Notes under the pieces: model-generated
Seen by the model: only the letters and a program-made list of their open reading frames with translations
Told to the model about the DNA's origin: nothing
The model's database searches: none
In this document: positions 35,115 through 44,057 of the stretch, one piece after another
Numbering within the stretch: the stretch's first letter is position 1
How the letters are laid out: the number at the start of each line of letters is the position of its first letter
Assembly: GCA_014730295.1 (NCBI GenBank)
Contig: WJIN01000397.1
Location: 1 to 48,208, forward strand
Length of the DNA stretch: 48,208 nt
Source: Promethearchaeota archaeon
GTDB taxonomy: Archaea > Asgardarchaeota > Lokiarchaeia > Sigynarchaeales > SOKP01
Direction: 5' to 3'
Program-made: the position numbers and the translations under genes

Positions 35115-36212
35115 TTATATTCTAACTTCATGACCTTTAGAAGCGGATTTAACCGCAGCTAAGTTATATTTTAAAATCTCGCGCGCTTGGTGACCGCTCA
35201 ATATCGGTTCCGCATTCCCCCGAGCAGCGTTGATAAAATGCTTTGTCGCATTAATGAAACTAAATTTCCAATCTTTTTTGAAATTAGTAAAAGATTCAAC
35301 TTTTCCGTCTCTAACCACGATAATCGGAGCAAAGGCGTCATCATTGGACATTGAATTACCAATAGACGTCCCTTGATTAATCTTCATCAAGCCTCGTGTG
35401 CCCACGATCTCAATGAATTCATCAGTAGAATAATATTCAGAAGGAATTTTCATTTCTGGTAAATAAGTAAACTCCATGTTCCCATATTGCGGAACTACAT
35501 GGTTTTCCAGTTGTTGAAATTTAAACATTACATACGCGGGCACATCTAAGCCATGAAAGGTATCGTGCCATGCAAATATTTTCTCAATTTTTTCTTGAAA
35601 GAAGAATCTGGTTAATGCAAAGGCATGCCACGCATTGTCAAATAGAATAGGAGAGCCTTTCTCAGAGTCACCCCCAACTTTTTTAGGCTCACTTCGCCAA
35701 TCATTTGATTTACCTTCTTGTTCCCATCCCCCTTTTCCAGCAATAACAGTCTTAATTCGAATTGATGTTGGTTCTCCAATATAATCACCGCTAATAAGCT
35801 CTTGCGCTTTTCGGATATGATCATCAAAATAGAAATTTTCATATACCGATAAGAGAGCGCCTTTTTTGTCGCAAGTTTGAATCATCTTATCTGCTTCTTC
35901 TATGCTTAAGGCGATGGGTTTCTGGACAGATATTGCTCTCACACCTGAATTAGCTGCTGATATGCAGACCTCAGAGTGGAGAAAGTTAGGAATGAGAATC
36001 TCCACGAGATCCAAATCCTCATTCTGAAACATCTCGGTGTAATCGGAATAAAAGCTAATATCCTCTCCGAGATTGAATTTTTCCGCCTTGTTTTTTGCTT
36101 TTTCAACAGTCCGGTTGCATAAAGCAGTAATTTTTATATCATTCTCATCTAGATAACCAAGAATATTAAGATCGAATATTCTTCCCGTTCCGACAAACCC
36201 AAGGCTCATCAT
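35115..36212 (-). CDS. Gfo/Idh/MocA family oxidoreductase (copy 2)
   Basis: A 365-residue paralogue of the convergent gene. Shared lines include VQKP (Q-K-P), YENFYFDDHIRKAQEL versus FENFIFAPHILKAKEL, QYGNMEFTYLP versus KYGSMEFSLAP, STDEFIEIVGTRGLMKINQ versus ACEEFIEISGTKGMMWINQ, and DWKFSFINATKHFINA versus DWRYSFIHSTKDFIEA. The catalytic D-x3-H is FDNAWHAFALT. The nucleotide motif is GFVGTGRIFD. It has an additional GKGGWEQEGKSNDWRSEP loop. The pair probably arose by an inverted duplication and then diverged to related polyol or inositol-type substrates. Both start methionines (residues 1 and 2) are possible. Confidence 0.88.
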   Translation of the reverse strand: MMSLGFVGTGRIFDLNILGYLDENDIKITALCNRTVEKAKNKAEKFNLGEDISFYSDYTEMFQNEDLDLVEILIPNFLHSEVCISAANSGVRAISVQKPIALSIEEADKMIQTCDKKGALLSVYENFYFDDHIRKAQELISGDYIGEPTSIRIKTVIAGKGGWEQEGKSNDWRSEPKKVGGDSEKGSPILFDNAWHAFALTRFFFQEKIEKIFAWHDTFHGLDVPAYVMFKFQQLENHVVPQYGNMEFTYLPEMKIPSEYYSTDEFIEIVGTRGLMKINQGTSIGNSMSNDDAFAPIIVVRDGKVESFTNFKKDWKFSFINATKHFINAARGNAEPILSGHQAREILKYNLAAVKSASKGHEVRI

Positions 36213-36302
36213 TTCAAATAATTAAATAATCGATTCTATTTATATTAGAGTATAGAATTAAGGATCTCTAAATGGTTTTACTATCAAATATTGTGAATGG
36301 TG

Positions 36303-37127
36303 CTACGTTTCACTCAGAAAGGTTTCCATCTCTTCAATGTAGGCATCCTTTGCTTCATAATTTATCATGTGTCCTATTTTCGGAGAAAATATAACTAATT
36401 TTGATTTAGGAATTTTCTCATGCATTTTTTCAGATTCACTGGAAAGGATGAATACGTCTTTATCTCCAGTGAGAATTAATGTTGGGATTTCTATCATAGA
36501 GAGTTTGTCCTCAACATTATAATTATTTACAATAGAATTCATCGTCTTAAGTCCCACATATTCCGTGTTTTCAAGCGTTTTTTCCACGAACTCATTTATA
36601 AGTTCTGGGTTTTTTCTTTGGTACTTTCGATTGAAACATAGATTAATAAAAATGGTTTCAATGATTTCTCTATCTATAATTTTCATCCTTCCTGCATTCA
36701 AATCCTCAATGTATTGAACTAATCCGGGATTTTTCAGTGTCGGAGCTGTACCCATCAAAATTAATTTTTTTAGTCTTTTAGCATACAATGGATTTGTTGC
36801 ATAAAGCAAAGCTATAAAACCTCCCATACTATGACCATGTAGGATTATTTCTTCATCCCCGAGAATTTTTGTAAGAGTCTCTTCAAGAAATTGAGTTAAA
36901 TCCGTCAATTCATATGCTTCTGATTTGGGTTTATCGCTTTTACCATGACCAAGATGATCTATTGCAATAACACGATAATTATTCGAGAAATATTCTACAA
37001 GATCTTCATAAATCCATGAACTGCCTAAAAATCCATGAATAAAGACTAAATTATCTCCTTTCCCTTCATCTAAATAATGAATTTTATACCCTTTATCGAG
37101 GTTTATATACGGTATTTCATTCACCAC
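36303..37127 (-). CDS. Alpha/beta hydrolase
   Basis: A 274-residue alpha/beta hydrolase with oxyanion segment VFIHGFLGSSWIYEDLVEYF, the strand AIDHLGHGKSDKP, nucleophile elbow GHSMGG (Ser near residue 100), acid strand PTLILTGDKDVFI and catalytic histidine in IGHMINYEAKDAY. Soluble esterase or C-C hydrolase; substrate not readable. The start is doubtful: GTG at 37127 and 37124 sit in AGAGTGGTG, which looks like a Shine-Dalgarno, while an ATA six bases further (37115) would give MPYINL, the family's common beginning. It is divergent from ilvD. Confidence 0.88.
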   Translation of the reverse strand: MVNEIPYINLDKGYKIHYLDEGKGDNLVFIHGFLGSSWIYEDLVEYFSNNYRVIAIDHLGHGKSDKPKSEAYELTDLTQFLEETLTKILGDEEIILHGHSMGGFIALLYATNPLYAKRLKKLILMGTAPTLKNPGLVQYIEDLNAGRMKIIDREIIETIFINLCFNRKYQRKNPELINEFVEKTLENTEYVGLKTMNSIVNNYNVEDKLSMIEIPTLILTGDKDVFILSSESEKMHEKIPKSKLVIFSPKIGHMINYEAKDAYIEEMETFLSET

Positions 37128-37261
37128 TCTTTTAAATTAATTTTAAATTTAGTAAAAAAACAGATATATTTCGTTTAGGACCTATATAAATGTTAAATTG
37201 TTTTTTATGAACTCATAGGTCTATGGCAAATTTCATTAGGTAATTATTTTTATAAATCTTG

Positions 37262-38926
37262 ATGTTAAGAAATCGAATAGAACTCGACCCAAGGAAAGCT
37301 TATGAGAGGGCATTATATCATGGATGTGGGTACTCCTATGAAGACTTAAAAAAGCCCCGAATTGCCATTGTGAATTCGTGGAATGACGTAAATCCAGGAC
37401 ACATCCATCTTAGAAAACTCGCTAAAAAAGTAAGACAGGGTATAGAACAGTCCGGGGGCACACCCATGGAATTTAATACCATCGGTGCGTGTGATGGAAT
37501 CGCGAATTCTGGCAACTTCTCCAAATATGTCCTACCTTCGCGAGAAATCATTGCTAATTCTGTTGAAGCTATGGTAAAAGCATATAATTTTGATGGAATG
37601 GTGATGCTCTGCTCATGCGATAAAATTATTCCCGGAATGCTACTTGCAGCAGCGAGATGTAATATACCCACAGTGTTTCTAACAGGTGGAATAATGGATC
37701 CGAAAACATTCAAAGAAGGAGCGCTTAAAGGAAAAACATTTGTAACCAGCGATATAAAAGAAGCAATCGGTCAATATAATGCCGGAAAATTAACGAAAGA
37801 AGAATTTTTTCTCATCGAATCCCAAACTTGTGCTTCAGCGGGAGCCTGTAATATGATGGGAACCGCAAATACAATGGCATGTATCGTAGAGGCTATGGGA
37901 CTTTCCCTTCCGAATTGTGCGACTGCTAGCTCCTATGGATTAGAAAGAGAGAATATCAGTATGGAAACGGGAAAAGTAATCATGAATCTAGTAAAGCATA
38001 AGCTTACAGCATTGGATTTCATAACCCATAACGCAATTGAAAATGCTATCAAGGTCTCTCTAGCCTTTGGAGGCTCAACAAATATGATTTTACATATGTG
38101 TGCTCTCTCCCATGAAATCGGGGGAGAATTAAACCATTTTGAATTTGATAAACTAAGCAGAAATGTCCCTCTTTTGGCAAAATTTAAACCCGCATCGGAG
38201 ATTACCCTTACCGAATTTCATAATCTCGGCGGAGTAAAAGTATTGATGAAGAAACTCAGTCCTTTACTCAGTTTGGAAACAAAAATGGTTATTGGAAAGT
38301 CTTTGAAGGAATATCTTGATGGGATAGAATATGAAGAAAATTATATAGTACGAGAACATAATAATCCCATAGAACCACAAGGGGGAATTGCTGTATTAAG
38401 AGGGAATTTGGCCCCAGAGGGGGCAATAATAAAACAGAGTGCTATTAATGAGAAGATGAAGCATCATAAAGGGCCCGCAAAAGTATTTGAATCAGAAGAG
38501 GAAGTGAAAGAGGCGTTGATGAATAAAGAAGTAAAGGAAGGAGATGTTCTGGTAATTAGGTATGAGGGTCCAAAAGGTTCTCCTGGGATGAGGGAATTAT
38601 CGATCCCAGCAGCAATCTTAGTTGGTATGGGATTAGGAGATTCGGTTGCGATGATAACTGATGGAAGATATTCAGGTGCAACACGGGGTCCTTGTATTGG
38701 TCATGTTTGTCCCGAAGCAATTGAAGGCGGACCCATTGCAATCGTTAAAGAGGGAGATATAATTGAAATCAACATTGATAAGCGTTCATTAAATTTACTG
38801 ATTCCTCAATCCGAAATTGATCGAAGATTAGAAAATTGGAGCCCTCCGGCACCAAATATAACCACGGGATACTTGAATATCTATCGTAAAATTGTAAGCT
38901 CTTCAAAATATGGGGCTCATTTATAG
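37262..38926 (+). CDS. ilvD: Dihydroxy-acid dehydratase (IlvD/Edd family)
   Basis: A 554-residue Fe-S dehydratase. Conserved stretches are [63 protein letters not shown] (cluster cysteine), [18 protein letters not shown] (cluster cysteine) and the C-terminal [20 protein letters not shown]. IlvD makes the branched-chain 2-oxo acids from dihydroxy acids; IlvD/Edd relatives dehydrate sugar acids and cannot be excluded, since [11 protein letters not shown] differs from the common FNTIAVDDG. ATG at 37262 is preferred to TTG at 37259. An acetolactate-synthase-like gene lies 3.2 kb downstream, but ilvC and ilvN are absent from the window. Confidence 0.82.
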   Translation: MLRNRIELDPRKAYERALYHGCGYSYEDLKKPRIAIVNSWNDVNPGHIHLRKLAKKVRQGIEQSGGTPMEFNTIGACDGIANSGNFSKYVLPSREIIANSVEAMVKAYNFDGMVMLCSCDKIIPGMLLAAARCNIPTVFLTGGIMDPKTFKEGALKGKTFVTSDIKEAIGQYNAGKLTKEEFFLIESQTCASAGACNMMGTANTMACIVEAMGLSLPNCATASSYGLERENISMETGKVIMNLVKHKLTALDFITHNAIENAIKVSLAFGGSTNMILHMCALSHEIGGELNHFEFDKLSRNVPLLAKFKPASEITLTEFHNLGGVKVLMKKLSPLLSLETKMVIGKSLKEYLDGIEYEENYIVREHNNPIEPQGGIAVLRGNLAPEGAIIKQSAINEKMKHHKGPAKVFESEEEVKEALMNKEVKEGDVLVIRYEGPKGSPGMRELSIPAAILVGMGLGDSVAMITDGRYSGATRGPCIGHVCPEAIEGGPIAIVKEGDIIEINIDKRSLNLLIPQSEIDRRLENWSPPAPNITTGYLNIYRKIVSSSKYGAHL

Positions 38927-38942
38927 AAGAGGGAAAACCATA

Positions 38943-40115
38943 ATGCCAAATGAAAAATATATAAAACAAATTCTTGAAAAGATTTCTTTTCCCCGGCTTT
39001 CAGGAACAAGATTTGAAAGAAAAGCTGCACAATGCATTAAAAAAGAAATAGAGCATCTCAATTTACCTCCAAAAATTCAATCTTTCCAATTTACTTCATT
39101 TTATCCTCGGATTTATAAAAAAACCTCGTTTCTATTGCTCTTTTGGATAATTCTTGTATTGTTTGTTAATATTAATGCCGTGTTCACTTTAATGAATATT
39201 CTTATTGTGTTATTGATATTCATTCCATTGGTATTAATTACAAGAAAACCCGAAAATATTCGAATTGGGAAGAAATATACCTCTGAAAATGTATATGTGA
39301 ATCTCAATCCCGACAGCGAGGATGGTCCGAACCAGAATATAATTGCAAAAAGACTTCAAGTATTATTTCTCTGTCACATAGATTCTAAATCTCAGAAACT
39401 CTCAATCAAATTAAGAGTTATTAGTGTGAAAGTATGGATATATTCGCTTTTTGTGATAATAATTTTTCTGGTGCTTAAATATCTCTATTTCAGCGAGAAT
39501 CTTATTTTTAACCTCATTCTTTCAATTATTATCGGACTCCATTTTATTGCGACAATCCTACAAATCATTAATAGTACTCATAATAAATCTCCAGGAGCAA
39601 TAGATAATGCATCTGGGATTAGTTTGGTATTAGATTTATTATCTTATTATAGAAAACCAGAACCTCGTCCGAACAATATAGATCTCTGGTTTATATTTAC
39701 GGGAAGTGAAGAGACGGGAACTATGGGAGTGCGACATTTTTCTGAGATTATTAAAAATTATGATGAATCTAACGTGCGATATCTTAATCTCGATTCTATT
39801 GCAAAAGCGTTGGATATTTTCGGACCTTTGAAAAGTAAAGTAAAAAAGGATAAGTTCTTATCGACATTCTTTGAATTCTCAAAAGAACTTGAGCCGAAAT
39901 TCCATCTAAAGAGATATTTAGTGGCGGTAAATCGAAGTGATGGATATTATTTAAAGAGATTAGGTCTAATGGGATTAGGTTTGGGGGATAAAACTTCCTA
40001 TAAACATATTCATTCCCCTCAAGATAGCCTAGATAAAGTATCAGCTAAATTCTTGGCAGATATTTCCAGAGTAATTGTAAAATTCTTAAAGGAGTTTGAC
40101 AATACTCTAATGTAA
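38943..40115 (+). CDS. Membrane-bound M28-family zinc aminopeptidase-like protein
   Basis: A 390-residue protein with two pairs of transmembrane helices near residues 65-100 and 180-225, separated and followed by an M28 peptidase fold. Metal-ligand segments are LFLCHIDSKSQ (H of the H-x-D motif), GAIDNASG (bridging Asp), FTGSEETGTMGVRHF (catalytic Glu-Glu), LNLDS and TSYKHIHSPQDSLDKV (last His), in the correct order. The insertion of a helix pair between H-x-D and the bridging Asp is unusual. The ATG at 38943, ten bases after AGAGGG (38928-38933), is the better start; the longer frame from 38910 overlaps ilvD by 17 bases. Confidence 0.8.
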   Translation: MPNEKYIKQILEKISFPRLSGTRFERKAAQCIKKEIEHLNLPPKIQSFQFTSFYPRIYKKTSFLLLFWIILVLFVNINAVFTLMNILIVLLIFIPLVLITRKPENIRIGKKYTSENVYVNLNPDSEDGPNQNIIAKRLQVLFLCHIDSKSQKLSIKLRVISVKVWIYSLFVIIIFLVLKYLYFSENLIFNLILSIIIGLHFIATILQIINSTHNKSPGAIDNASGISLVLDLLSYYRKPEPRPNNIDLWFIFTGSEETGTMGVRHFSEIIKNYDESNVRYLNLDSIAKALDIFGPLKSKVKKDKFLSTFFEFSKELEPKFHLKRYLVAVNRSDGYYLKRLGLMGLGLGDKTSYKHIHSPQDSLDKVSAKFLADISRVIVKFLKEFDNTLM

Positions 40116-40163
40116 GAATGGGAAGGATTTTCCTCAAATATAATAATTAATTTTTGGTTATCT

Positions 40164-41705
40164 ATGAATAGAGAATTCAATGAAAAAGAATTAGGCCTAA
40201 TAACTACTCCTGAAAAAACTGCTCGTTATTTAATCTCTAAACTGGCAAATACCAATAGAAATAGCAAAATATTGGATCCATGTGTCGGGCCAGGTGTTTT
40301 TATAAATATCCTTTTAGAGAGAAATATACATCCTTCTCAAATATATGCGTTTGATATTAATAAGAAATATAAGAAACCTCTTGAAAACTTAGGTATAAAT
40401 TTTGAGATTAAGGACACTCTCCTCGACATTAACAAGAATGATTTTAATAAGTTCGATTTTATAGTGGGAAACCCCCCTTATTTAAACAAATCAAGTATAT
40501 ATATTAAGAGAAATAAGAAAAAATTAAAAAAAATATATGGAAATATAAACGCTCATGAAACATATTCAATGTTCATAGTGAATAGTGTGTGGAGATTAAA
40601 GGAGAGAGGTGTTCTGAGTTTTATCACAAGTGATTCTTTTCTGACTTTAAAAACACATAAAAAGCTAAGAAAATTTATATTAGAACATTGTGTCATAAAA
40701 GAATTATTCTTAGCTCCATCTGATTTATTTCTGAATCAAAACGTAAATACATCACCTGCAATTATCGTTTTGGAAAAGAGAACTGGGAAATCTAATGAAG
40801 CTAAAAGATTTAATAACGTCATGAGGTTAATTCCAAGAGTTAATCATGAGAATCAATATCACAATCCCCCCAAAGTAATCTCATTTAAGCAAAAAAAATA
40901 CCATCTATTACCTTTTAATGTATTTTTTACGGATATAGAACAGGAAATTATTAATTTATTTGAACAATCCCCACGAATGAGAAATTATATCCGTGGTTAT
41001 ATAGGGATGCACACCCATAACAATCGCAAGTATATAGCAGCCATAGAAGGTACAGAATTGAGCGCCATTTTTCAAAGTCGAAATGAAAAAATTAATGATC
41101 CCAACAAAAAATATAAAATTCTTCCCAGGAAATTATTAAACTCAGATGAATGGAAACCTTATATGAAAAGAGGAGGGCTGGATCAATATTATCGCCCAAT
41201 TATGGAAGCCTTAGATTGGAGGGAGGAATCCAGAAAGGTATATGATATCCCAAGTAATGCTCCATTCGAACAAGAAGGGATTGTTATAAGTGGTGTCAGT
41301 TCGCGATTAGCGGCCCGATATATGCCTTCAGGATGCTATTGGGATTCTAATAAGGCAATGGGTTTCATCATAAAAGATTCTCGCTTTTCCATTGAATATA
41401 TCTTAGGTCTGCTCAATAGTTCGCTATATAATTATCTTGCTAAAGGTATAATCAATAATACAGCGAGTATTCAATTAACGGGACTTCATTCCATTCCAAT
41501 TATTTTACCCGAAAAAGATGTTAAAATTAAGGTTGAAAAATTTGTAAGAGAGATAATTTCGGGTAAAAAAAAGAGTTTAAATTATGATTATTCTCGAGAA
41601 CAAAAAGAAATCGATAGGCTAATTTTTGAGTTATATGCTAAAAAGTTTGATTTTCCCACGATACTGAAAGAAAAGCTGGATAGAAAATATGCAATTTACG
41701 CGTAA
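40164..41705 (+). CDS. Gamma-class N6-adenine DNA methyltransferase (Eco57I/TaqI type)
   Basis: A 513-residue DNA methylase. Motif I is D38-P-C-V-G-P-G44, an acidic motif II is YAFDIN, and the catalytic motif IV is N103-P-P-Y106, which marks N6-adenine methylation. Before motif I, LITTPEKTARYLISKL is the usual motif X. The C-terminal half (about 250-500) resembles a TaqI-like target-recognition domain: FEQEGIVISGVSSRLAARY, FIIKDSRFSIEYILGLLNSS, then IIPLPE-like SIPIILPEKD. No nuclease domain is fused and no restriction gene is adjacent, so it looks like an orphan methylase or one whose partner is elsewhere. Base composition is slightly more A/T-rich and Lys/Asn-rich than its neighbours. Confidence 0.88.
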   Translation: MNREFNEKELGLITTPEKTARYLISKLANTNRNSKILDPCVGPGVFINILLERNIHPSQIYAFDINKKYKKPLENLGINFEIKDTLLDINKNDFNKFDFIVGNPPYLNKSSIYIKRNKKKLKKIYGNINAHETYSMFIVNSVWRLKERGVLSFITSDSFLTLKTHKKLRKFILEHCVIKELFLAPSDLFLNQNVNTSPAIIVLEKRTGKSNEAKRFNNVMRLIPRVNHENQYHNPPKVISFKQKKYHLLPFNVFFTDIEQEIINLFEQSPRMRNYIRGYIGMHTHNNRKYIAAIEGTELSAIFQSRNEKINDPNKKYKILPRKLLNSDEWKPYMKRGGLDQYYRPIMEALDWREESRKVYDIPSNAPFEQEGIVISGVSSRLAARYMPSGCYWDSNKAMGFIIKDSRFSIEYILGLLNSSLYNYLAKGIINNTASIQLTGLHSIPIILPEKDVKIKVEKFVREIISGKKKSLNYDYSREQKEIDRLIFELYAKKFDFPTILKEKLDRKYAIYA

Positions 41706-41772
41706 AAGAATATAAATAATAAAGTTTTTCAGTCTAACTAGCTTCCTATTTGATAAAAACCAATATAGAGAT

Positions 41773-41779
41773 AGGTGAT
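41773..41779 (+). promoter_or_regulatory. Ribosome binding site that decides an ATT start
   Basis: AGGTGAT is a seven-base match to the complement of the archaeal 16S rRNA 3' end (consensus GGAGGTGATC). The in-frame GTG at 41775 is inside it and cannot be both ribosome site and start. The next suitable codon at normal distance is ATT at 41784. Confidence 0.65.
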
Positions 41780-41783
41780 TATC

Positions 41784-41978
41784 ATTCCTTTAGTACAAAT
41801 TAATATGTGGAAAGGAATTGAAGAAGAAAAAATTAAACAATTAATTGAGAGAATTCCAGAAGTATTCGTAGAGATGGATATCCCAAGAGAAGCTGTGGAA
41901 GTGATTGTTCATGAGATTCCCAGGACCCATTGGGGAATTGGCGGTGTGCAACACTCAGAAAAATTTAAAAATAGATGA
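41784..41978 (+). CDS. 4-oxalocrotonate tautomerase-like protein, apparent ATT start
   Basis: Starting at ATT 41784 the protein reads M-PLVQINMWKGIEEEKIKQL, 64 residues, the normal size of 4-OT family tautomerases. The family needs Pro as residue 1 after Met removal, since the Pro-1 amine is the catalytic base. Here CCT follows ATT directly. The C-terminal IPRTHWGIGG matches the 4-OT GHFGIGG region. The active-site arginines of classical 4-OT are not obvious, so the substrate may differ. GTG at 41775 would give three extra isoleucines before the proline and bury the catalytic residue. Confidence 0.75.
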   Translation: MPLVQINMWKGIEEEKIKQLIERIPEVFVEMDIPREAVEVIVHEIPRTHWGIGGVQHSEKFKNR

Positions 41979-42089
41979 GAAATAAAAAGAAATGACTAAA
42001 TCTTCTCTTTTTCTTTTAAATAAAGAAGATTGTATTTTAAATAAAATATGTACGTAATTGATTTGAATAAAAATAAAATAATAAGAATA

Positions 42090-43916
42090 TTATTGTAGTT
42101 TTTCTTCTTGCTTTTCTTCTTCGTATTGCTTTCGCCGCTTAGTAAGATACTCTGGAATAGGAACGTCCCACCATCCTACTGCTGGACTTCCAGTATATGG
42201 AAATTCACGCTGTACTTTAATTTCTATTAACGCGGGTTTGCCTGATTCTTTAGCTCTCTCTAAAGCGGGTTGGATTTCTTCCTTTTTAGAAATCTGCTCA
42301 GCGTAGCACCCATAAGCCTCTCCAATCTTAGCAAAGTCCGGGGAGTAGGTCTCTCCGTTTTCCTTATTGAAAGCAGTTCCATAACCCCTCTCTTCTCCAA
42401 AAGCAGATTGCTGCAAATCTTTTATTGCTATCCAACCATGGTTATTGATGACGATAAAATATAGATTTTTCAAGCCTAATTGCACTGCAATTGAAAGTTC
42501 TGATATTGTCATCATGAGATCACCATCTCCAACCAGAGCAGCTACTTGTCTATCAAGTTTACCATTATCTATAACACCTAATTTCGCTCCTATAGCTGCT
42601 GGTACACTATATCCCATGGTTGAAAATCCTCCCGCTGTTAGGCATGTTTTTGGTTCATAAAACGGAAATTCTTGGAGCATCTGCGCTTGAACATTTCCAG
42701 AACTCGTCACGACAATAGCATCGCGGTCTAAAAATTCCCTAACTTCTTGGAGTACGGTCGAAATCATTACGGGAACCTTACTGTCGTCTCGATGCTCTTC
42801 AAGAAATTCAAACCATTTTCTTTTTTCTTCCAGCATCTCCTTAAAGTAATCTGTATCTTCATAATTTTTATCAAAGTCTTGCTCTTGTAATTCAGTTATG
42901 ATTTGGCTTAGAACAGACTTCGCATCACCAACAATACCAACTTCTGTGGGGTAATTCTTTCCAATTTCATTCGGATCGATATCCACATGGATTAATTTTG
43001 TAGGCGGAATAGAAAAGCTCACTCCTTGTTTATAGGAACTAGAGGATTCATCGGCAAATCTGCATCCAACTGCTAACAATACATCAGCTTTAGATGTCAT
43101 TTTTAACCCAACGGTCGTGCCTTTAGATCCGCTAGCCCAACAGAATAAAGGATGATCATTTGGAAATGCATCTTTTCCCATCATTGTCGCAACCACGGCT
43201 GCACCTGTCCTTTCTGCTAACTCTTTAACCTCCTCGAAGGCTTCAGCTGTTATAACTCCCCCACCCAAAAATATAACCGGTCGTTCTGCTGATTTTAGTA
43301 ATTCCGAAGCTTGATTTATCAGTTTGGGATCTCCAAGCACCCTTCCTAATGGTCGTCGCTCCTTCGGTTCTGGAATTTCAGTCTCAATAGCCGCCGCTTG
43401 AACATCCATGGGCAAATCGATATGAACAGGTCCTGGTCGTCCTGTGAGCATTTGATTGAAAGCACGTTGCATTATTGAAGGCAATTGCTCAACAGCGACA
43501 ACTTGCCACGCACGCTTTACGATGGGTTCTAGAATACGGGGAAAGTCTGAGTCTCTGCGTCTTTCAATTTCTTGAAGTACTCCTTTTCCACGCATATGTA
43601 CATGAGTATCTCCCGTAAGTACTAAGACTGGCATACTATCCACATATGCATCAGCAAGTCCTATTGCTGTATTGATAGCACCCGGTCCTATGGATGTAAA
43701 AACGCATAATGGTTGCTTTGTTACCCGATAATATCCAACTGCGAGGTGAACTCCTGCCATTTCTTGCTTTGGTTGGATGAGTTTAATTTTATCACGATTT
43801 TTATAAAAAGCATCTACTAAGGCTAGGCATCCGTGTCCTGGAATCCCCACAACATAGGGAACATTTTCTTTGATAAGATATTTGGTAATTATTTCGCTTC
43901 CAGTATATTTTGGCAT
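42090..43916 (-). CDS. Acetolactate-synthase-like ThDP-dependent enzyme
   Basis: A 608-residue ThDP enzyme with three domains: PYR (1-170; catalytic E52 in QPKQEMAGVHLAVGYYR), central (200-340; VIFLGGGVI, LLAVGCRFADESSS, KLIHVDIDPNEIGKNYP) and PP (390-575; ThDP motif GDGD at 463-466 through NN at 491-492). The family includes acetolactate synthase, glyoxylate carboligase, sulfoacetaldehyde acetyltransferase and the cyclohexane-dione hydrolase IolD. The C-terminal GWWDVPIPEYLTKRR tail is not usual in IlvB and recalls IolD. With IlvD nearby an acetolactate role is possible, but no IlvN is present. The ATG has no Shine-Dalgarno. Confidence 0.85.
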   Translation of the reverse strand: MPKYTGSEIITKYLIKENVPYVVGIPGHGCLALVDAFYKNRDKIKLIQPKQEMAGVHLAVGYYRVTKQPLCVFTSIGPGAINTAIGLADAYVDSMPVLVLTGDTHVHMRGKGVLQEIERRRDSDFPRILEPIVKRAWQVVAVEQLPSIMQRAFNQMLTGRPGPVHIDLPMDVQAAAIETEIPEPKERRPLGRVLGDPKLINQASELLKSAERPVIFLGGGVITAEAFEEVKELAERTGAAVVATMMGKDAFPNDHPLFCWASGSKGTTVGLKMTSKADVLLAVGCRFADESSSSYKQGVSFSIPPTKLIHVDIDPNEIGKNYPTEVGIVGDAKSVLSQIITELQEQDFDKNYEDTDYFKEMLEEKRKWFEFLEEHRDDSKVPVMISTVLQEVREFLDRDAIVVTSSGNVQAQMLQEFPFYEPKTCLTAGGFSTMGYSVPAAIGAKLGVIDNGKLDRQVAALVGDGDLMMTISELSIAVQLGLKNLYFIVINNHGWIAIKDLQQSAFGEERGYGTAFNKENGETYSPDFAKIGEAYGCYAEQISKKEEIQPALERAKESGKPALIEIKVQREFPYTGSPAVGWWDVPIPEYLTKRRKQYEEEKQEEKLQ

Positions 43917-44057
43917 TTTTTTTAATCGTTTAGCTTATAATTATGCAATATAGTCGCAGCGATTTAAAATAGTTTGTAGAAAATAAATTATAGGGATATG
44001 AAAATTTGAGAGATAGTCTTAAAACAAAAAAAGGTTTTAAGAAGGGATAAAAAGAGA

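Noticed and set aside
41775..41783. GTG start giving M-I-I-I-P for the tautomerase
   Set aside because: The GTG is inside the AGGTGAT ribosome site and would remove Pro from position 1.
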